A stretch of DNA of 5,591 nucleotides from Bacteroidales bacterium (GCA_018066005.1 JAGHSG010000041.1:1-5591); one strand, 5' to 3'; positions 1 through 5,234 are shown, numbered from the stretch's first letter. The notes: generated by a model from the letters alone, not told the origin. Numbers and translations: made by a program.

Positions 1-743
1 GAGAAAGTGCTTTTGCCACTTGTATATCACTAACATCATTTATCATTCCACCCACCGTTAAAACAATAGGAGATTATGCTTTCCAATTCTGCAGAATGTC
101 TTCAATAACAAGTTATGCCACCACTCCTCCTACTTGTGGAGAAAAGTGCTTTGAGGGTGTAGGTAAATCTATTCCTGTTTATGTACCAATGTATTCAATT
201 AGCGCATATAAACAAGCCGAAGGGTGGAAAGAATTTACCAATATACTACCTATTGCAGCTGAAGATGTTCCAATTATAGAGCCAATCATCACAACCGACG
301 ATTATTCTGTTACTATTATTTGGCCACAAAATGAAAATGCAGATACTTACACAATAGAAATCACAAAGGATGGTGAATTATTCTGTACACTCACTTTCAA
401 TCGTCAAGGTCAATTAACTATCATCGCTTTTGCTGCTCCTGCTCGTGGTGGAAGTCGTAATTCCTCTGCTGCTGAAATGACATCAAATGGATATAAGTTT
501 ACCATCAATGGTTTGGAGCAGGGCACGGAATATACTTACGCAGTTATTGTCAAAGATGCGTCCGAACAGGTTATTCAAACACATAGTGGTAAATTCATTA
601 CTACTAACATTACTAATAGTGCGACAGCACTGGAAGATTTGATTATAGACAAAAAAGCAGGCAATAAATTCCTCGATAACAATCAGTTGTATATTCGCCA
701 CAATGGACACCTTTACACCGCCACCGGAGCTAGAGTGAGATAG
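1..743 (+). CDS. BspA-like leucine-rich-repeat surface protein, C-terminal part (5' truncated by window edge)
   Basis: The frame is open from base 3 to the TAG at 741-743, so 246 residues are visible. The ATG at 96 is an internal methionine, because coherent LRR sequence continues upstream of it. Visible residues 1-30 form the end of a BspA-type repeat (LRR_5), with the typical IPPTVKTIGDYAF pattern. The closing cap follows at about 31-84, with ATTPPTCGEKCF, IPVYVP and SAYKQAEGWKEF. A fibronectin-III-like beta module spans about 88-201, with NGYKFTINGLEQGTEYTYAV near its end. A tail at about 209-246 ends in NNQLYIRHNGHLYTATGARVR-type sequence, a kind of ending I recall from other Bacteroidales surface proteins. 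Proteins of this family are exported and cell-surface, and some act in adhesion; binding here is not shown. The N-terminus and signal peptide lie outside the window. The DNA is more A+T-rich than the housekeeping genes to the right. No clear terminator follows. Confidence 0.9.
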   Translation, partial: ESAFATCISLTSFIIPPTVKTIGDYAFQFCRMSSITSYATTPPTCGEKCFEGVGKSIPVYVPMYSISAYKQAEGWKEFTNILPIAAEDVPIIEPIITTDDYSVTIIWPQNENADTYTIEITKDGELFCTLTFNRQGQLTIIAFAAPARGGSRNSSAAEMTSNGYKFTINGLEQGTEYTYAVIVKDASEQVIQTHSGKFITTNITNSATALEDLIIDKKAGNKFLDNNQLYIRHNGHLYTATGARVR

Positions 744-755
744 CTGTAAAAGCAG

Positions 756-763
756 TAATTTTG
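756..763 (+). promoter_or_regulatory. Bacteroides-type -7 promoter core (TAATTTTG)
   Basis: TAATTTTG matches the Bacteroides -7 consensus TAnnTTTG exactly. The surrounding 13 bases, AGTAATTTTGCAG, are identical to the core of the HU promoter on the other strand at the far end of the window. No TTTG is visible at the expected -33 distance, so strength is uncertain. A start near 767-770 would leave a leader of about 26 bases before the ATG at 795. Confidence 0.45.
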
Positions 764-794
764 CAGCGTAATTTGAGTAAAATAATTTGATATT

Positions 795-902
795 ATGAAT
801 GATTATTCTTACACAGTAGAAGAACTTCGCGCAAGTGTAGAACAGGGGACACGACAGATTGAAAGTGGGCATTATTACACTGAAACAACTATAAACATAT
901 AA
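795..902 (+). CDS. Small antitoxin-like ORF, 35 residues, probably truncated
   Basis: ATG at 795 to TAA at 900-902 encodes 35 residues beginning MNDYSYTVEELRASVEQG. The middle reads as an amphipathic helix followed by ESGHYYTE. This resembles the charged helix plus 'G-x-Y-Y/V-T-x-E' segment seen in small type II antitoxins and addiction-module proteins. I cannot assign a family. The last residues (TTINI) look unrelated to the rest, as expected if a frameshift or deletion cut a longer protein. A perfect -7 element lies about 30 bases upstream, so it may still be transcribed. The next small frame starts 14 bases downstream and does not look like a toxin. It could equally be a chance ORF. Confidence 0.35.
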   Translation: MNDYSYTVEELRASVEQGTRQIESGHYYTETTINI

Positions 903-1006
903 GGAAAAAAGCAAAAATGGAGATGGGGATATTAGAACGGACGGAAGATACGTACTATATCGCAGATCCTTTCTTCCATTATTATGTGGTTCATTATACC
1001 AATTGA
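884..1006 (+). pseudogene. Remnant of the C-terminal end of an AAA-type ATPase
   Basis: The frame is open from 884 and closes at TGA 1004-1006. The first ATG, at 917, gives a 29-residue product: MEMGILERTEDTYY then IADPFFHYYVVHY. The pattern 'GI-[LI]-x-[KR]-T-[ED]-x-x-Y-x-[IF]-x-DP-FF-x-x-[WY]' is what I know from the winged-helix end of archaeal-type/DUF234-like AAA ATPases of roughly 400 residues. Everything before it is missing: no Walker motifs and no room for them. It therefore reads as a gene fragment. The assignment rests on one short motif and is tentative. A continuation in another frame after about 998 is possible but not convincing. Confidence 0.4.
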
Positions 1007-1009
1007 CCC

Positions 1010-1044
1010 ATTACGCCTTGCAGCGTTACGCTGGCGGGCGTAAT
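1010..1044. repeat. REP-like two-stem palindrome
   Basis: The outer arms ATTACGCC (1010-1017) and GGCGTAAT (1037-1044) are perfect 8-bp complements. The inner arms CAGCG (1021-1025) and CGCTG (1029-1033) are perfect 5-bp complements around a TTA loop. TTG and GCG form a symmetric 3-by-3 internal loop. It sits between convergent units but has no adjoining T tract on either strand, so it is not a standard intrinsic terminator. It resembles a REP/MITE-type repeat or an mRNA 3'-end stabilising hairpin. Copy number elsewhere is unknown. Confidence 0.55.
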
Positions 1045-1066
1045 AAGTAAGTTTTCAGATTTTACC

Positions 1067-1088
1067 GGTGCTACGGGGGTGCTACGAG
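1067..1088. repeat. 11-bp tandem duplication
   Basis: GGTGCTACGGG (1067-1077) is followed directly by GGTGCTACGAG (1078-1088), with one difference in 11 positions. It lies 17 bases beyond the stop of the hydrolase gene. No function can be assigned; slippage during replication is sufficient explanation. Confidence 0.6.
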
Positions 1089-1104
1089 AAAACACTCGGG
1101 TTTT

Positions 1105-2358
1105 TCAGAGCGTGCCTAACATCTTCGTCAGAAACTTCATAAAACCCTGTTGATGTGTTCCGTAATGGTCAAAATCGTATCGGATTTGCACACCTTCCGA
1201 TTGGCGCCGTTCAAAGTTATTATGAACTTCTTCGGCATTGACGAAAGGAACTGTTTGGTCATCTTTGGAGTGGAAGATATACATGGGTGTTTGTGGAACG
1301 TAGTCCTCCGGCAAAGCATTTGCTTGTAGTCGTTCATAGAGCCGATGCGTTTCCGGGTTGGTGACATCCATGCCTTCGGGCGTAAGAATATTACACAAAC
1401 TATACGTTCCTATCATACTGGTTATCTGCGTTCCGTTGTATTTCTTGGAGTTAAGCCAGTCCTTATAATGACTTTTCAGCGGTTCACGGAAGAACGATTC
1501 AATATCCAAAGGCTCATCCATACCCTCCGACATGCCTACTATCAACAACGGTACGGCGTACGGGATACCTGTGTTCTCACATTTCATACAATACTCATAC
1601 GTTCGATCTACGTAATACGGGCCTCCGCCACAATAGGTTTTCTTTATCTTAAACAACCCCTTGTATTCCTCATCCGTTTCCAATAGGCGCTGCATGAACA
1701 TAGCCGTAGAGCCGCCCTGACTATATCCCAACAGAATTATCTCTTCATTATTTACAACAATTTTTCTATCGGCCAGGAAAGGACGTACAGCCAAAGCCAT
1801 ATCTGCCACATTGCGCGCCGTCAGGTCTTGCTGCAAATAGGGGTGTACCTGATTCTCCGACGCCCCGTAACCGATATAATCCGGCATAACGACCACATAC
1901 CCTTTGCTCGCCAATACAGCCTCCAAAGGGAAGGTCATAGATGGCACTTCATAGTTAGCAGCCACCGTGTAATGGGGACAAACAATGATATTATGTATGC
2001 TGCCGTGAATCGGATAAAAGACGGCTCCGGACAGACGAATCGGTTCGCCGTATGCGTCGGTTGAATAATACGTTCCGCATATCTGCTGAATATTGTACGA
2101 TGTCAGCGATTCCAATACACCTCGCGCTACGTCCGTCATATTTAGCGAACTGGCTTTACGCGGCAATGCACCTTCGTTACGTACATCGTATGTCTGCTCC
2201 GAATAAGGAACAAAATACTTGCCATTGTTGGGGAGTTGACTGAAATCAACGCCCAGTTCAGGAACAATATGGTGGCAAGAGGGGAGAGAAAGCAGTGAAC
2301 AGATAACAGATAACAACACTCCCAACTTTTTTCGATATACCATTGAACCACGTATCAT
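1105..2358 (-). CDS. Alpha/beta-hydrolase lipoprotein (secreted lipase/esterase-like)
   Basis: This 417-residue protein probably hydrolyses ester (or possibly peptide) bonds at the cell envelope; the substrate is unknown. Residues 1-28 are a lipoprotein signal: a basic start, a hydrophobic stretch, then the lipobox LPSC with acylated Cys28. The hydrolase core runs from about 90 to 415. HYTVAANYEVP and GYVVVMPDYIGYGAS (153-167) form the strand and loop before the nucleophile elbow GYSQGG (211-216), with nucleophile Ser213. Asp367 in SKDDQTVP and His402 in HYGTHQQG complete a likely triad. The arrangement resembles secretory lipases of the LIP type and S9-like hydrolases. A cap with several cysteines lies at about 240-330. 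An alternative start at Met6 (2343) is equally plausible and keeps the signal. Its start is 12 bases after the stop of the beta-barrel gene, which suggests one transcription unit. The ending converges on the BspA side without a clear terminator. Confidence 0.92.
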   Translation of the reverse strand: MIRGSMVYRKKLGVLLSVICSLLSLPSCHHIVPELGVDFSQLPNNGKYFVPYSEQTYDVRNEGALPRKASSLNMTDVARGVLESLTSYNIQQICGTYYSTDAYGEPIRLSGAVFYPIHGSIHNIIVCPHYTVAANYEVPSMTFPLEAVLASKGYVVVMPDYIGYGASENQVHPYLQQDLTARNVADMALAVRPFLADRKIVVNNEEIILLGYSQGGSTAMFMQRLLETDEEYKGLFKIKKTYCGGGPYYVDRTYEYCMKCENTGIPYAVPLLIVGMSEGMDEPLDIESFFREPLKSHYKDWLNSKKYNGTQITSMIGTYSLCNILTPEGMDVTNPETHRLYERLQANALPEDYVPQTPMYIFHSKDDQTVPFVNAEEVHNNFERRQSEGVQIRYDFDHYGTHQQGFMKFLTKMLGTL

Positions 2359-2370
2359 TTTACCTTTTAT

Positions 2371-3003
2371 CTATTTTTTGTCAAACCTATACCCTATACT
2401 GATAGAGAAAATGCGACTCATAAGCATGACGATATCATTTTCGTTCTGCAAAGCACATAACCCGCCTATCTCGACCGTTCCAAAGAATCCTTTATGTCCC
2501 ACTTGCACACCCAATGCCGTTATACCAAACCCAGGGTAACAAATAGTCTTTTTGTGCCGAACGGGGTCTGTTTCTGTTCCGCCGTTGATAGTCAATCCGA
2601 CAAAAGCCGAACTATATAAAGTTACCCACGGATGTCTGTAATACGAGAAGCGTATCGTGGGAAGGAAACTCAAATTATAATAATTATGTGTGGGAGCGGG
2701 GTCACGCAAGTCGCGCCAACCCATACTGTTAAAATCCACCTGCATACCCGTACTTAACCACCACAGCCACGAATACTGATATTCGGCAAATAAGTGTCCG
2801 GTCAAATACAACACCTCCGTATTGGGTTTGCCGATATGGGTTATTTCATATTTGGTAGCACTCTCGAACAAAGGGTCGCCATAACCCAAACGCACTTCAT
2901 GACGCAGGCTATCCCACGCCAAAACAGACGACTCGCGGGTTTCCCGAGCCCAAACCGACAGACCGGCAACCAGGCATATACTTATTAAGAGTGCTTTTTT
3001 CAT
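2371..3003 (-). CDS. Small outer-membrane beta-barrel protein, family not recognised
   Basis: This 210-residue protein starts with a Sec signal peptide: MKK, a hydrophobic core, and probable cleavage after Ala19 (VWA|RE). The mature chain is rich in Tyr, Trp, Phe and Gly and alternates in amphipathic strands. About eight can be outlined, at roughly 33-42, 64-77, 79-91, 108-121, 124-137, 156-168, 171-182 and 195-207. The last ends in ISIGYRF three residues before the stop, as expected for a barrel closing strand. Length and strand count suit an OmpX/OmpW-size eight-stranded barrel, but no named family is recognised. The function is unknown; the lipoprotein hydrolase directly downstream suggests they work in the same envelope process. 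Its ATG lies only 9 bases after the rng terminator hairpin, and no separate promoter is visible. Confidence 0.82.
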   Translation of the reverse strand: MKKALLISICLVAGLSVWARETRESSVLAWDSLRHEVRLGYGDPLFESATKYEITHIGKPNTEVLYLTGHLFAEYQYSWLWWLSTGMQVDFNSMGWRDLRDPAPTHNYYNLSFLPTIRFSYYRHPWVTLYSSAFVGLTINGGTETDPVRHKKTICYPGFGITALGVQVGHKGFFGTVEIGGLCALQNENDIVMLMSRIFSISIGYRFDKK

Positions 3004-3012
3004 TTTTCCACT

Positions 3013-3045
3013 AAAAGAGGGGCTGTATCCGTCAGCCCCTCTTTT
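3013..3045 (-). terminator. Intrinsic terminator of the HU-rng unit (perfect 13-bp stem)
   Basis: The arms AAAAGAGGGGCTG (3013-3025) and CAGCCCCTCTTTT (3033-3045) are perfectly complementary around a 7-base loop. The A/T ends supply a run of four T on both strands, so it could work in either direction. On the minus strand it starts 2 bases after the rng stop. It ends 9 bases before the ATG of the beta-barrel gene, so it must either stop rng transcription or lie in the leader of that gene. Confidence 0.88.
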
Positions 3046-3047
3046 CC

Positions 3048-4610
3048 TCAGCTTTTCTCACTAAATCGAGTTTGCAACATACCCAAACTCTGGTCTTCGC
3101 GCAACCGGATTCCATACTGACGTCTCCACCGTGCCTTCAAGCTATGCAGCAGTCCGCGACTGGCGTAAGCATAAACAAAGGGGTGCAGGTACAATACCAA
3201 TCCTTTTCCGTGTTCCTGTGTCTGTTGGGCAATCTGTTCCTCTACTTGGTCCGTAAATAGGATAGAAGGTTGTATTTTACCTTTGCCCATACACGTAGGA
3301 CACACTTCTGTGACATCCATTTCCACCGCGGGGCGCACACGCTGGCGGGTGACTTGCATCAAACCGAATTTGGTTAACGGCAATACATTGTGTTTGGCTC
3401 GGTCATGTTCCATCAAGGCATACACGTGATCAAAGAGTTTTTGTTGGTGGTCCTTATCATCCATATCGATAAAGTCAATGATGATAATACCGCCTATATC
3501 TCTCAATCGCAACTGATGGACTATCTCGTCTGCGGCCAGCATGTTATACTGAAACGCGTTCTCTTCCTGGTCTTCGTAGATACGTTTGCTACCTGAATTG
3601 ACATCAATGGAGAACAAAGCCTCCGTTTTATCAATTACCAAATAACCTCCGTTCTTAAATCCGACTACCCGACCCAGACCTGTTTTCATCTGCCGTGTTA
3701 TGTCAAACTTGTCAAAAATAGGTTGAGTACCCTTGTACAACTTGACACGTTTCACGGCCTCCGGTGCAATCATGGATACGTACTGACGAATCTGCTCGTA
3801 CATCTCCGCATCATTCACCTGAACAGAAGCGAAATCGGTGGTGAACATATCCCGTATAATACCGATTGTCCGATCCAACTCTTCCCCAATCAAACGGACA
3901 TCAGTGTCCTTTGACTTCGACTCCTTGGTCTTGCTTTCCTTAGGTTTTTGCAGATTGCGAATGGCTTCTTCCCATCGTGCGACGAGTAATTTCAATTCGC
4001 TATCCAACTCCATAACCCTTTTTTCTTCCGCCAAGGTGCGGACAATAACGCCATAACCGACCGGCTTGATGGATTGAACCAGTTGTTTCAACCGATGACG
4101 TTCGCTCTCCTTTTTGATTTTGGAAGAGACCATCACCTTGTCCGCGAAGGGCATAAGTACCATATTCCTTCCGGCGATGCTGATTTCAGCAGTCAAGCGG
4201 GGACCTTTGGTGTTGATGGGTTCTTTAGTTACCTGAACCAATAACTGATCACCTACTTTCAGGTAATCCGCTATTTGTCCTTCTTTGCCGACACCGGGTT
4301 GTTTTTTCACGCTGGATAAAGCCGGAACTTTGCGTCTGTCACTAACAGCTTTTACCGTGTAGTCACGCAATGTAAGGAATTCCGAACCGAGATCCAAATA
4401 GTGCAGAAAAGCTTCTTTCTCATAACCTACATCCACAAAGACGGCATTTAACGCGGGCATAACTTTTTTGACACGACCGTAGTAAATATTTCCTACGGCA
4501 AAAGTGTCCTCGCCCCGCTTCTCCCGATTAATCTCCTGAAGGCGATCATCCTCGGTAAGAGCAATAGCTATCTCCTGTGACTGTACGTCCACAATCAATT
4601 CACTTTTCAT
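3048..4610 (-). CDS. rng: Ribonuclease G/E family endoribonuclease
   Basis: This single-strand-specific endoribonuclease acts in rRNA maturation and mRNA decay in the cytoplasm. I start it at ATG 4608-4610 (520 residues, MKSELIVDVQ...), because family members begin with this strand. The frame opens 22 codons earlier at 4676, but those residues (MALSCLGRKAVG...) do not resemble the family. An S1 RNA-binding domain spans about 39-148, with FAVGNIYYGRVKKVMPALNAVFVDVG at its start and a basic insertion at 93-116. Catalytic Asp336 (SIDVNSG) and Asp379 (IIIIDFIDM) coordinate Mg2+. The Zn-link cysteines are Cys437 and Cys440 (CPTCMGKG). The spacings of 43 and 58 residues between these points equal those of E. 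coli RNase E (D303, D346, C404). A Lys/Ser/Glu-rich linker lies at 222-235. The long RNase E scaffold tail is absent, hence the RNase G type. It is probably cotranscribed with the genes upstream (HU and the basic peptide). Confidence 0.96.
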   Translation of the reverse strand: MKSELIVDVQSQEIAIALTEDDRLQEINREKRGEDTFAVGNIYYGRVKKVMPALNAVFVDVGYEKEAFLHYLDLGSEFLTLRDYTVKAVSDRRKVPALSSVKKQPGVGKEGQIADYLKVGDQLLVQVTKEPINTKGPRLTAEISIAGRNMVLMPFADKVMVSSKIKKESERHRLKQLVQSIKPVGYGVIVRTLAEEKRVMELDSELKLLVARWEEAIRNLQKPKESKTKESKSKDTDVRLIGEELDRTIGIIRDMFTTDFASVQVNDAEMYEQIRQYVSMIAPEAVKRVKLYKGTQPIFDKFDITRQMKTGLGRVVGFKNGGYLVIDKTEALFSIDVNSGSKRIYEDQEENAFQYNMLAADEIVHQLRLRDIGGIIIIDFIDMDDKDHQQKLFDHVYALMEHDRAKHNVLPLTKFGLMQVTRQRVRPAVEMDVTEVCPTCMGKGKIQPSILFTDQVEEQIAQQTQEHGKGLVLYLHPFVYAYASRGLLHSLKARWRRQYGIRLREDQSLGMLQTRFSEKS

Positions 4611-4704
4611 ATTCCAATAATTAAAAATAAAGGCCTTGCAGCCAACCGCCTTGCGCCCAAGACAGCTTAACGCCACAAAGCCAAATTAGGACTCGCCCAA
4701 AGCA

Positions 4705-4794
4705 TTACTTATGCTTATGACGATTCTTGCGCAAACGTTTTTTGCGTTTGTGCGTAGACATCTTATGTCTCTTATGCTTCTTTCCGTTTGGCAT
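4705..4794 (-). CDS. 29-residue basic peptide, mS38/COX24 (bS22-like) ribosomal-type protein
   Basis: ATG at 4792-4794 to TAA at 4705-4707 gives 29 residues: MPNGKKHKRHKMSTHKRKKR then LRKNRHKHK. It contains 10 Lys, 5 Arg, 5 His and no acidic residue. The pattern K-R-x-K-M-S-x-x-K-x-x-K-x-L-R-x-x-R aligns with the C-terminal COX24/AURKAIP1 domain. That domain is found in mitochondrial mS38 and in actinobacterial small-subunit protein bS22, which contains KRMSKKKHRKLLRRTR. From this I infer a small ribosomal-subunit protein lying along rRNA; proof is lacking. The gene sits 37 bases downstream of HU and 94 bases upstream of the chosen rng start. No terminator is visible between them, and its neighbours handle nucleic acid and rRNA. 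I recall closely similar short peptides encoded in other Bacteroidales, which supports it being real. Confidence 0.82.
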   Translation of the reverse strand: MPNGKKHKRHKMSTHKRKKRLRKNRHKHK

Positions 4795-4831
4795 AATAAT
4801 AAAAATTTATGATAGTTGATAATTAATTCGC

Positions 4832-5104
4832 TTAATGAAGCATCTTTGTAAAGTCATCAGACGGCTTGAAGGCCGGAATTTTATGTTCCGGAACGATTAC
4901 AGACTTCTGTGCCGTGATATTACGAGCAACTTTTTGTTTACGTACCTTAGTGATAAAACTACCAAAACCGCGCAGATAAACATTATTACCCCCGGCAACA
5001 GACTTTTTAACACTCAGCATGGCAGATTCCAAGATGTTCAAAATTTCATCACGATTATAACCGGTTTGGATAGCGATTGCCGTAACGAGTTCTGCTTTTG
5101 TCAT
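4832..5104 (-). CDS. HU/IHF-family histone-like DNA-binding protein
   Basis: This 90-residue protein, the standard length of HU, forms dimers that bend and compact nucleoid DNA. Residues 1-45 give the helical dimerisation part (MTKAELVTAIAIQTGYNRDE). The signature RGFGSF at 45-50 starts the beta sheet. The DNA-binding arm spans about 53-75, with KVRKQKVARN, and the protein ends in PAFKPSDDFTKML. At the arm tip the usual RNP is RNI: Ile63 replaces the intercalating Pro63. I recall RNI in other Bacteroides HU proteins, so this is likely a lineage trait. It is the first gene of the minus-strand unit with the basic peptide and rng, and is divergent from mutY. It is close to HU-beta in type, but the paralogue cannot be told. 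Confidence 0.96.
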   Translation of the reverse strand: MTKAELVTAIAIQTGYNRDEILNILESAMLSVKKSVAGGNNVYLRGFGSFITKVRKQKVARNITAQKSVIVPEHKIPAFKPSDDFTKMLH

Positions 5105-5146
5105 AATTGTATAGTGTTTAGATTGTTTTTAAGTCGAAATACTCTG

Positions 5147-5176
5147 CAAAATTACTATAATTTTCTGAATTACAAA
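5147..5176 (-). promoter_or_regulatory. HU promoter (TTTG / TAATTTTG)
   Basis: On the minus strand TTTG (5176-5173) and TAATTTTG (5154-5147) are separated by 18 bases. They match the Bacteroides -33 and -7 elements, with spacing one or two bases short of the usual. Transcription would start near 5140-5143, giving a leader of about 36-39 bases before the HU ATG. It probably serves HU, the basic peptide and rng together. Confidence 0.65.
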
Positions 5177-5217
5177 AGTTTTTTGCAAAAAAAATTCATT
5201 TTTTCATAAAAAAAGTG

Positions 5218-5225
5218 TAACTTTG
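5218..5225 (+). promoter_or_regulatory. mutY promoter -7 element (TAACTTTG)
   Basis: TAACTTTG is an exact TAnnTTTG match 9 bases before the mutY ATG. The region at the -33 distance (about 5195-5199) is T-rich but has no TTTG. Transcription would begin at roughly 5229-5232, leaving a leader of only about 3-6 bases. Confidence 0.6.
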
Positions 5226-5234
5226 TGGTCGATT

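Larger units (their letters stand above)
744..1104. other. Gene-poor stretch with gene remnants and a palindrome
   Basis: These 361 bases between the BspA-like gene and the convergent hydrolase gene hold no intact recognisable gene. They contain a perfect Bacteroides -7 promoter core (756-763), a 35-codon frame (795-902), a 29-codon frame (917-1006), a 35-base palindrome (1010-1044) and an 11-base tandem duplication (1067-1088). The pattern suits an eroded insertion or remnant of accessory genes. There is no clear T-tract terminator for either flanking gene. Confidence 0.6.
5105..5234. promoter_or_regulatory. Divergent HU/mutY control region with phased A-tracts
   Basis: These 130 bases carry both promoters back to back. 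Between the two -7 elements lie runs of A or T at 5174-5177, 5179-5184, 5187-5194, 5199-5204 and 5208-5214. The last three are centred about 10-11 bases apart, a spacing that gives intrinsic curvature. A perfect 14-bp palindrome TTTTTTGCAAAAAA sits at 5179-5192. HU autoregulation by binding here is possible but is inference only. Confidence 0.55.

Noticed and set aside
483..914. Minus-strand frame of 143 codons
   Set aside because: It is antisense to the clear BspA-like coding sequence and to the remnant region, has a Cys/Phe/Tyr-rich unnatural composition and matches no family.
1010..1044. Integron attC site
   Set aside because: The arms lack the R'/R'' core motifs (GTTRRRY and RYYYAAC), and no cassette arrangement or integrase is present.
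1085..1098. Hairpin CGAG/CTCG as terminator of the hydrolase gene
   Set aside because: The stem is only 4 bp and has no T tract after it on the minus strand.
1345..1686. Plus-strand frame of 113 codons antisense to the hydrolase
   Set aside because: The opposite strand encodes a hydrolase with all catalytic motifs; the product of this frame has no domain-like pattern.
4611..4676. N-terminal 22-residue extension of RNase G
   Set aside because: The family begins at the MKSELIVDVQ strand; the extension is not family-like and is probably leader sequence in frame by chance.
4676..4701. Separate promoter for rng (TTTG with TGGCTTTG or TAATTTGG)
   Set aside because: Each -7 candidate departs from TAnnTTTG, and spacing to the TTTG is about 9-14 bases instead of about 19-21.
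4728..4754. Inverted repeat CAAACG/CGTTTG inside the basic peptide gene
   Set aside because: It arises from Lys/Arg/Leu codons within the coding sequence, with a T-run loop; it is too short and internal to serve as a terminator.
4835..5209. Plus-strand frame of 124 codons over HU and its promoter
   Set aside because: It is antisense to a confident HU gene, and its downstream half is low-complexity Asn/Phe/Lys sequence from the A/T-rich control region.
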